This document shows, piece by piece, positions 11,593-16,773 of a DNA stretch of 16,773 nt. Below the pieces are notes generated by a model. It did not search any database. It had not been told where the DNA came from and saw only the letters and a program-made list of their open reading frames with translations. The position numbers and the translations under genes were made by a program. Each line of letters opens with the position of its first letter. Position 1 is the first letter of the stretch. This DNA is from Micavibrio aeruginosavorus (GTDB taxonomy: Bacteria; Pseudomonadota; Alphaproteobacteria; Micavibrionales; Micavibrionaceae): assembly GCA_003241475.1 (NCBI GenBank), contig QFQB01000036.1:1-16773 (forward strand). Direction: 5' to 3'.

Positions 11593-12804
11593 TTAAGCCA
11601 GTTTCTCTTTGAGATTTTGCGCGACCTTGTCCATAAACTGACCGGTTGTCAAGAAGGGTTGGTCCTTGCCGATCAGCAATGCGAGATCTTTTGTCATAGA
11701 GCCTGATTCTACCGTGTCCACGCAAGCCCTTTCAAGGCTTTCGGCGAATTTTATCAACGCAGTGTTGCCGTCAAACTTGCCTCTGTATTTAAGCCCTTGA
11801 GTCCACGCAAAAATCGAGGCGATCGGGTTGGTCGATGTCTCCTTGCCTTTCTGGTGCTCGCGGTAGTGGCGGGTTACCGTGCCGTGCGCGGCCTCGGCTT
11901 CGACCGTCTGCCCGTCGGGCGTCAGCAAAACAGAAGTCATCAGACCCAGCGAGCCGTAGCCTTGCGCCACGACATCCGACTGCACGTCGCCGTCATAGTT
12001 TTTGCAGGCCCAGACAAAACCGCCATTCGATTTAATAGCGAACGCCACCATGTCGTCAATCAGGCGATGCTCGTACCAGAGCTTGTTTTTCTCGAACTCG
12101 GCTTTGAATTCCTCGTCATAGACCTTCTGGAAGATATCCATGAATTTGCCGTCATAGGCTTTCAGGATCGTGTTTTTGGTGGACATGTAAACCGGATAGC
12201 CGCGCTGCAGACCGTAATTGAAGCAGGAGCGCGCAAAACCGGTAATGCTCTCATCCACGTTATACATGCCCATAGCAACGCCGGGACCTTTGAAATCGAA
12301 TACTTCGAATTCCTGTTTTTCGCCCTCTTTCGGCTCATAAACAAGTTTCAGCTTTCCGGCTCCGGGGATTTTCAGATCTGTTGCTTTATACTGGTCACCA
12401 AAGGCATGACGTCCGACGACCATCGGCTGCGTCCAGCCCGGAACATATTTGGGCACGTTCTTGCATACGATAGGCTCGCGGAATACGGTGCCATCTAAAA
12501 TGTTGCGGATCGTGCCGTTGGGCGACTTCCACATTTTCTTCAGATTGAATTCCTTCACGCGGGCCTCATCCGGCGTGATCGTCGCGCATTTCACGCCGAC
12601 GCGGTATTTCTTGATCGCATTGGCCGCATCGATGGTGATCTGGTCATCGGTTGCATCACGGCTTTCAATGCCAAGGTCGAAATATTTCAGGTCGATATCC
12701 AGATAGGGCAGGATGAGTTTCTCTTTAATCATGGACCAGATGATACGGGTCATTTCATCGCCATCGATTTCAACAACGGGATTATCAACTTTAATTTTAG
12801 CCAT
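11593..12804 (-). CDS. icd: NADP-dependent isocitrate dehydrogenase (homodimeric type)
   Basis: 403 residues. Oxidative decarboxylation of isocitrate to 2-oxoglutarate with NADP in the TCA cycle (EC 1.1.1.42), cytoplasmic. Substrate-binding residues are in SPNGTIRN (94-101, R100), R109 (VFREP) and R132 (GRHAFGDQY). K210 and the metal-binding D250, D273 and D277 match the eukaryotic-type enzyme's key residues. The NADP-binding HGTVTRHY is at 307-314, with R312/H313 suited to the 2'-phosphate. Length and sequence fit the mitochondrial-like subfamily common in alphaproteobacteria rather than E. coli Icd. AAGGAG lies 10 bases before the ATG. A promoter-like TTGACT is upstream, and the L,D-transpeptidase follows one base after the stop. 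Confidence 0.97.
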   Translation of the reverse strand: MAKIKVDNPVVEIDGDEMTRIIWSMIKEKLILPYLDIDLKYFDLGIESRDATDDQITIDAANAIKKYRVGVKCATITPDEARVKEFNLKKMWKSPNGTIRNILDGTVFREPIVCKNVPKYVPGWTQPMVVGRHAFGDQYKATDLKIPGAGKLKLVYEPKEGEKQEFEVFDFKGPGVAMGMYNVDESITGFARSCFNYGLQRGYPVYMSTKNTILKAYDGKFMDIFQKVYDEEFKAEFEKNKLWYEHRLIDDMVAFAIKSNGGFVWACKNYDGDVQSDVVAQGYGSLGLMTSVLLTPDGQTVEAEAAHGTVTRHYREHQKGKETSTNPIASIFAWTQGLKYRGKFDGNTALIKFAESLERACVDTVESGSMTKDLALLIGKDQPFLTTGQFMDKVAQNLKEKLA

Positions 12805-12837
12805 GATCTTGGAACTCCTTTGAAATTAAGTGTTCCA

Positions 12838-12866
12838 AAGATGGGAGCGGCGGGCCGCTGAGTCAA
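12838..12866 (-). promoter_or_regulatory. possible promoter of icd
   Basis: On the minus strand, TTGACT (12861-12866, five of six to TTGACA), a 17-base spacer and CATCTT (12838-12843, three of six). Transcription would start near 12831, about 27 bases before the icd start codon. A GC inverted repeat AGCGG/CCGCT (about 12846-12859) falls in the spacer and could be an operator. Confidence 0.35.
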
Positions 12867-12870
12867 CCGC

Positions 12871-13305
12871 TTAAACGACGGAAAAACCCTTCTGCACAGA
12901 AGGAATCTTGGGAAATTTTTTGTTGAGATGGGAGCGCGTATGGCTAAGGATGACATTGAAATTACAGGAATTAAACTGCTCCCGATCCGCGCCCTTCAGG
13001 TTCAGGCGATAGACCGGCATTCCTTGCATACTTTCATTGCGGATAATATCGAAAAGCGGTGACCGGCGCTGACGGCCGCTGATTGTGATATTGGCGCTGT
13101 CCCGATAGCTGAAGATTTCTACGTCTGTAATGACGCCGCTACGCGCGTAAGGCGCCAACAACGCTGTAATTTGATGAACCTCATCCTCAGAAAAAGAAAC
13201 CTTCCTTTTCTGACACACGGCTCTCTTTGTATCCTCGTTGTCATTTTTGGCCGCGACAAAATGAGGGGCAATGGATTGAAGCGAATTGAAATAAGAATGC
13301 AGCAC
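12871..13305 (-). CDS. unknown small protein, related to its upstream neighbour
   Basis: 144 residues from a GTG at 13305; no other start codon occurs in frame before residue 92. No signal peptide or membrane helix, so probably cytoplasmic. The core begins near residue 37 with SFSEDEVHQITALLAPYA, matching 11 of 18 positions of SFTQDEVKSITDSLQPYA in the next gene upstream (13323-13697). After it come alternating strand-like segments (VEIFSYRD, NITISGRQRR, PVYRLNLK) and a final strand-helix (NVILSHTRSHL). The N-terminal 36 residues are charged and less ordered. It lies 17 bp after that neighbour's stop and 66 bp before icd. I do not recognise the family. Confidence 0.65.
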   Translation of the reverse strand: MLHSYFNSLQSIAPHFVAAKNDNEDTKRAVCQKRKVSFSEDEVHQITALLAPYARSGVITDVEIFSYRDSANITISGRQRRSPLFDIIRNESMQGMPVYRLNLKGADREQFNSCNFNVILSHTRSHLNKKFPKIPSVQKGFSVV

Positions 13306-13322
13306 AATAAACCCGGCTAAAT

Positions 13323-13697
13323 CTACAGATCGAAAACATAAGGCTTCGACGAAGGACAGGCTTTCGAAAGAACCTTTTCAACGTCTTTTAGGAACAATAA
13401 AAAATTATTATTTTCTATCGTATTGCTTTGCAAATATGCCCCTCTCAGCGCATATGTCCCCGGCAAGCGCGAAATGGTGAACGCCGGATACTGATGGCGC
13501 TCTTCCCTCGCCGTCAGGAAGATATCGATATTATCGCCTATTTCGCTGTAGCGCTGCTGCGCAACGGCGGCGTAGGGCTGCAGGCTATCCGTAATGGATT
13601 TCACTTCATCCTGTGTAAACGAATGCGCAAAAGGCGCGTTGTCGTTGTGGTGGATGGGGCAACTGGAGTGCGTGAATTTGTCGCGATAGGAACTCAT
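13323..13697 (-). CDS. unknown small protein, paralogue of the downstream gene
   Basis: 124 residues from the ATG at 13697. An alternative ATG at 13706 adds three residues, but GAGAGG would then be only 2 bases away, against 11 for the chosen start. A short hydrophilic head with several His, Cys and Asn residues precedes the core SFTQDEVKSITDSLQPYA, shared with the gene at 12871-13305. Strands follow (IDIFLTAREER, PAFTISR), and a final helix FLKDVEKVLSK. No signal peptide or membrane segment. The family is not recognised. The shared start of the core and the matching order of segments suggest tandem duplication followed by strong divergence. Confidence 0.65.
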   Translation of the reverse strand: MSSYRDKFTHSSCPIHHNDNAPFAHSFTQDEVKSITDSLQPYAAVAQQRYSEIGDNIDIFLTAREERHQYPAFTISRLPGTYALRGAYLQSNTIENNNFLLFLKDVEKVLSKACPSSKPYVFDL

Positions 13698-13757
13698 TGG
13701 ACACATAACCTCTCGTTTGAGATTTATGCAAAAGAAAGAGCCTGTGTCAATTCTATA

Positions 13758-14120
13758 TTAGGAAACGACGCGCAATCCGCTATGGGTCTTGTTCTCGCGC
13801 ATCTCGTTGATCTCGTCCTTGAGCCGCTCGGCAAAAAGATCGATCTTTTCGGACCTTACAATCTCCACCGGCTGGCCTTTGGGCCCGGGCGTCGTGGCCA
13901 CGAACAGATTGGTGTCCGGCCCCAGGCGGCGCTTTTCAACCGTGATCAGGGGCGTCTTGCCCGCTTCTTCCCGAAAAGAGATGAAAAACTGCCCGTTGAT
14001 TTCGGTAAAGGAAAAATCCCGAAACAATCCGGCATAGACATTCTGGCTATATATCTGGAAAATCTTCCCGAATTCGTAGCGGGAATAGCCGATTTTCGCA
14101 TGGCTCGTTTGAAAACCCAT
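13758..14120 (-). CDS. unknown small protein, possible distant third family member
   Basis: 120 residues from the ATG at 14120; an upstream in-frame GTG at 14129 is possible. A TATAGT box at 14128-14133 would place the transcription start almost at the ATG, so a leaderless message is possible. No signal peptide. The sequence shows strand-like segments FFISFREEAGKTPLITVEK and LFVATTPG, then VEIVRSEK and a final amphipathic helix IDLFAERLKDEINEMRE. The REE....P..T pattern also occurs in the neighbour at 13323-13697 (REERHQYPAFTI), and both end in strand then helix. That is suggestive of kinship but not proof. No function can be assigned. Confidence 0.6.
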   Translation of the reverse strand: MGFQTSHAKIGYSRYEFGKIFQIYSQNVYAGLFRDFSFTEINGQFFISFREEAGKTPLITVEKRRLGPDTNLFVATTPGPKGQPVEIVRSEKIDLFAERLKDEINEMRENKTHSGLRVVS

Positions 14121-14148
14121 AAAAACCACTATAACACAGATTTAGGGT

Positions 14149-14176
14149 TTGCGGAATTTCCCGTTTTTCCTATTAT
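14149..14176 (+). promoter_or_regulatory. possible promoter of the yfgM-like/bamB/der operon
   Basis: TTGCGG (14149-14154), a 16-base spacer and TATTAT (14171-14176, five of six to TATAAT), 29 bases before the start at 14205, in the 84-bp divergent gap. The -35 match is weak. Confidence 0.35.
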
Positions 14177-14204
14177 GGCCCCGTTTTAAGGAGCGTATAT
14201 ACCC

Positions 14205-14900
14205 ATGTCAGATATCTTTCGCGAAGTCGATGAAGCCCTGCAACGGGAAAAAGTCGCCAAACTTTGGAAAACTTATGGCCCAACCTTGCTTCTGGCCGCC
14301 ATCGTTCTGGTTCTGGGCACAGCCGCAACGACGGCGTACAAAAGCTGGAAAACTCATGAGAACCGCGCCGAAACGGCAAAACTTATTACAGCCGCCGAAG
14401 ACAAGGACATTGCCGCAGGGTTCGAAAAAGCTGCAGGCGAAACCAAGGGCGAACACAAATCCGTCGCGCTTTTGAACGCGGCCTCCAAATATGCGGACAA
14501 AAAGAATTTCACCAAAGCTACCGAACTCTACGATGCCGTATCTAGAGATCAAAGCGCGCCCAGCGATCTGCGCGACATCGCCAACATCTACTATGCTCGC
14601 TCGGCCATGTTGGCCGCACCGGACAAAACTCCCGACTTCAAAGGATTGATAGCTCGTATCGAGCCAGTGGCAAACAACAGCGATTCCGCATTCCGTCTTC
14701 AAGCGAAGCTAGACACCGCTTTGCTTTACGGCAATGGGCTGAAAGACTACGCCAAGGCGCTGACGTTGCTAACAGGCTTTGATGAAGCCATCGTTCCCGA
14801 TTCTTTGAAAGAAAAAGCGCTCGCGCTTAAAAATGTTTATGAGTACGAGCAATCCCAAAAAGCCCCCGTTGCCGCGTCCGCGCAAAAACAGCCAGAATAA
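14205..14900 (+). CDS. YfgM-like membrane-anchored tetratricopeptide protein
   Basis: 231 residues. It opens MSDIFREVDEALQREKVAKL, typical of alphaproteobacterial members. A single N-terminal transmembrane helix (about 25-45) leaves a long periplasmic helical part (50-215) with TPR-like helix pairs, for example ALLNAASKYADKKNFTKATELYDAV and LDTALLYGNGLKDYAKALTLL. In E. coli, YfgM binds the SecYEG translocon and works with the chaperone PpiD; the same role is inferred here. The tail is Ala/Gln/Pro-rich. AAGGAG lies 11 bases before the ATG. BamB follows after 17 bp and Der after that, the same order as in E. coli. Confidence 0.85.
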   Translation: MSDIFREVDEALQREKVAKLWKTYGPTLLLAAIVLVLGTAATTAYKSWKTHENRAETAKLITAAEDKDIAAGFEKAAGETKGEHKSVALLNAASKYADKKNFTKATELYDAVSRDQSAPSDLRDIANIYYARSAMLAAPDKTPDFKGLIARIEPVANNSDSAFRLQAKLDTALLYGNGLKDYAKALTLLTGFDEAIVPDSLKEKALALKNVYEYEQSQKAPVAASAQKQPE

Positions 14901-14917
14901 TTTTTTAAGGACTTTTC

Positions 14918-16249
14918 ATGATGATGAAACGCGCTCTTCTTTTATCCGGCCTGTGCCTCAGCCTCGGCGTCACCGCCTGTTCCGATGGATGGTGGGGCGA
15001 AAGCGATGACAAGACCCCGTTGCCGGGCAATCGCGTGGCCGTTCTTGATTTTGAAAAAGATCTGCGCCCCGATGAAACAACGGCGGCTCCTTTTGCCTCT
15101 GACGAGATGTGGCAAAATGATTCATGGCCGCAGGCAGGAGGCGTGCCGAGCCACGCCATGGGCAATCTGGCGCTGTCTTCCAAAGCCTTGCAAAAAGTCT
15201 TTACCGTCGATATCGGCGAAGGTAGCAGATCGCGTCTGCCGCTGACGGTCCAGCCTGTTGTTGCAGGCAAAAGCCTCTTCACCCTTGATACGGATGCGAC
15301 CCTCTCCGCCTTTTCCACCGAAGACGGCAAACGCCGCTGGTCTGTAGAAGTGCGCGATCTTGAAGAAGAAGATCCGGTCATCAGCGGCGGGATCGCCGTC
15401 TCCGAAGGTTTTGTCTATGTGACCGCCGGTTACGACGAATTGCTCAAAGTCGATGCCGCCAAAGGCGAGATCGTCTGGCGCGTGGCGCTGACCAGTCCGT
15501 CGCGCGCCGCTCCCACCGTTATTGGCGGGCGCGTATTCGTCACCACCATGTCCAACAGCGTTCTGGCGATCAACACTGCAGACGGCAAAGTTCAATGGGA
15601 ATTTTCCGCGCTGGCGCAAAGCACGGGCCTGATAGGCGCCGCAAGCCCTGCAGCAACGAACGATCTGGTCGTACCCGTTTTCTCGTCGGGCGAAATCTAT
15701 GCCGTGCGCGCCGGAAACGGTTCCGTTGCATGGTCGGACAATCTTTCCAGCGCCGTGCGCCTTGGCGGCATGACCGCGTTGTCCGACATTCGCGGCCTTC
15801 CTGTTATTGACGGCAATATCGTCTATGCCATTTCCTTTGGCGGCAAGATCGCCGCCATCGACATGCTGACCGGCGCGCGCGTTTGGCAAAAAGACATCAG
15901 CGGCGCGAAAACGCCATGGATTGCCGGAAACCGCTTGTTCCTCATCTCCTCCGAAAGCCAGATCGTGGCGCTCGACAAGGGGAAAGGGAGCGTGATCTGG
16001 GTATCGCAACTTGCCAAATTCAAAAACAAGGAAAAGAAGGAAGGCCCGATCGTCTGGTCCGGCCCGCTTATGGCCGGAGGCCGCCTTCTGGCGTTCAGCA
16101 CAGATGGCCGCGTGGCGGAAATCAACCCTGAAAACGGCACGCTGGTGCGCGAGTGGGAAAGCGGCAAGGACGTCCGGATTTCCCCCATCATTGCGGGTGC
16201 GACCCTCTATATTCTGGGCGAAAACGGCGATCTGACCGCCTACCGTTAA
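14918..16249 (+). CDS. bamB: outer membrane assembly lipoprotein BamB (PQQ beta-propeller)
   Basis: 443 residues. A lipoprotein signal peptide ends VTAC with lipidated C21. After a linker (22-90) comes a beta-propeller of PQQ-like repeats, each with a Gly...Trp blade motif: GKRRWSVEV, GEIVWRVAL, GKVQWEFSA, GSVAWSDNL, GARVWQKDI, GSVIWVSQL and GTLVREWES. In E. coli BamB binds BamA in the complex that inserts beta-barrel proteins into the outer membrane. AAGGA is six bases before the first of three consecutive ATG codons (14918, 14921, 14924); the exact start within this run is uncertain. The position between the YfgM-like gene and der supports the call. Confidence 0.92.
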   Translation: MMMKRALLLSGLCLSLGVTACSDGWWGESDDKTPLPGNRVAVLDFEKDLRPDETTAAPFASDEMWQNDSWPQAGGVPSHAMGNLALSSKALQKVFTVDIGEGSRSRLPLTVQPVVAGKSLFTLDTDATLSAFSTEDGKRRWSVEVRDLEEEDPVISGGIAVSEGFVYVTAGYDELLKVDAAKGEIVWRVALTSPSRAAPTVIGGRVFVTTMSNSVLAINTADGKVQWEFSALAQSTGLIGAASPAATNDLVVPVFSSGEIYAVRAGNGSVAWSDNLSSAVRLGGMTALSDIRGLPVIDGNIVYAISFGGKIAAIDMLTGARVWQKDISGAKTPWIAGNRLFLISSESQIVALDKGKGSVIWVSQLAKFKNKEKKEGPIVWSGPLMAGGRLLAFSTDGRVAEINPENGTLVREWESGKDVRISPIIAGATLYILGENGDLTAYR

Positions 16250-16293
16250 CAAAAAGCTGGCAAATTCCGCCGCTTGCCCCTAAAGACTAGGCC

Positions 16294-16773
16294 ATGTTTA
16301 CCATCGCCGTCCTCGGCCGCCCCAACGTGGGCAAATCGACATTGTTCAACTGCATCGCGGGCAAACAGCTCGCGATCGTGGACGACACCCCTGGCGTGAC
16401 CCGCGATTGGCGGGAAGCCGAAGTGTTTTTCTACGACCGCCAGATCATGTTGATGGACACGGCGGGCCTTGAAGAACGCTTTGACGATTCCATCCAAGGC
16501 CGCATGCGAAAACAGACAGAAGAAGCGCTGTCGCGGGCCGATGCCGTCCTGTTCGTCGTTGATGGCAGATCCGGTCTGACACCTGTCGATCTCCATTTCG
16601 CACAGTGGCTTAGAAAGCAAAAGAAACCCGTCGTGGTCGCCGTCAACAAATGCGAAAACGAAAAAGCCGCCGCCGCAGGCGTGGCCGAAGCCTTCTCTTT
16701 GGGCTTTGGCGACCCCGTGCCGATTTCCGCAGCGCATGGCCACGGCATCCATGACATATACCTGTCCTTCCTG
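16294..16773 (+). CDS. der: ribosome-assembly GTPase Der (EngA), N-terminal fragment cut by window end
   Basis: 160 codons open to the window end, covering most of the first of two tandem GTPase domains. G1 GRPNVGKS (8-15), G2 T36 in PGVTRD, G3 DTAG (55-58), G4 NKCE (118-121; Der often has Glu in place of Asp here) and G5 SAAHG (145-149). Der acts in 50S ribosomal subunit maturation. The ATG at 16294 gives the standard N-terminus (MFTIAVLGRPNVGKS) but has no clear ribosome-binding site. The second GTPase domain and the KH-like domain lie beyond the window. It follows bamB after 44 bp. Confidence 0.95.
   Translation, partial: MFTIAVLGRPNVGKSTLFNCIAGKQLAIVDDTPGVTRDWREAEVFFYDRQIMLMDTAGLEERFDDSIQGRMRKQTEEALSRADAVLFVVDGRSGLTPVDLHFAQWLRKQKKPVVVAVNKCENEKAAAAGVAEAFSLGFGDPVPISAAHGHGIHDIYLSFL

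Noticed and set aside
12846..12859. Terminator between the unknown genes and icd
   Set aside because: The AGCGG/CCGCT hairpin has no T run on either strand, so it is not counted as an intrinsic terminator.
15122..16252. 376-codon minus-strand open frame
   Set aside because: Antisense to bamB, whose repeated blade motifs and lipobox are convincing; the antisense translation has no recognisable pattern.

Overview
The window looks like a chromosomal stretch of an alphaproteobacterium with medium GC content. The evidence is a COX15-type haem A synthase, a thioredoxin-reductase-like ferredoxin-NADP reductase, an RNase E whose S1 domain is split by a long acidic insert, a homodimeric eukaryote-like NADP isocitrate dehydrogenase, and the order YfgM-like / BamB / Der. 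A free-living or predatory Micavibrio- or Rhodospirillales-like lineage would fit, but the sequence alone does not settle it. I see no phage, insertion sequence, CRISPR array, tRNA or rRNA. It reads as core genome with several unrecognised small genes between core genes.

Left part (1-4480): a minus-strand pair (ferredoxin-NADP reductase, then the start of a membrane protein cut by the window edge) lies head-to-head with haem A synthase, with only 24 bp between start codons. Haem A synthase converges with, and overlaps by 4 bp, a minus-strand pair made of a secreted charged protein and a GT4-type glycosyltransferase. Upstream of that pair is a gene-free stretch (about 4119-4480). It holds a very strong minus-strand terminator, a promoter-like motif and self-complementary ends, which together suggest an unannotated structured RNA of about 200-230 nt.

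Middle part (4481-10455): a small exported protein and RNase E (both minus strand, separated by a bidirectional terminator), then a 360-bp leader region with nested inverted repeats that would form the RNase E 5' UTR. On the plus strand follow a small one-helix membrane protein, an AmiC-type amidase, a 65-residue lipoprotein with its own terminator, and a small three-helix membrane protein. These are mostly envelope functions.

Right part (10455-16773): on the minus strand, three small unrecognised proteins (two clearly related, the third perhaps), isocitrate dehydrogenase, and an L,D-transpeptidase that starts one base after the isocitrate dehydrogenase stop codon. A shared bidirectional terminator at 10408-10436 closes this run. 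On the plus strand, a YfgM-like tail-anchored TPR protein, the outer-membrane assembly lipoprotein BamB and the ribosome-assembly GTPase Der (cut by the window end) form the conserved yfgM-bamB-der block.

The best candidates for undescribed biology are the RNA at about 4174-4403, the nested-stem RNase E leader, the small-protein family at 12871-14120, and the glycosyltransferase with an altered EX7E motif.
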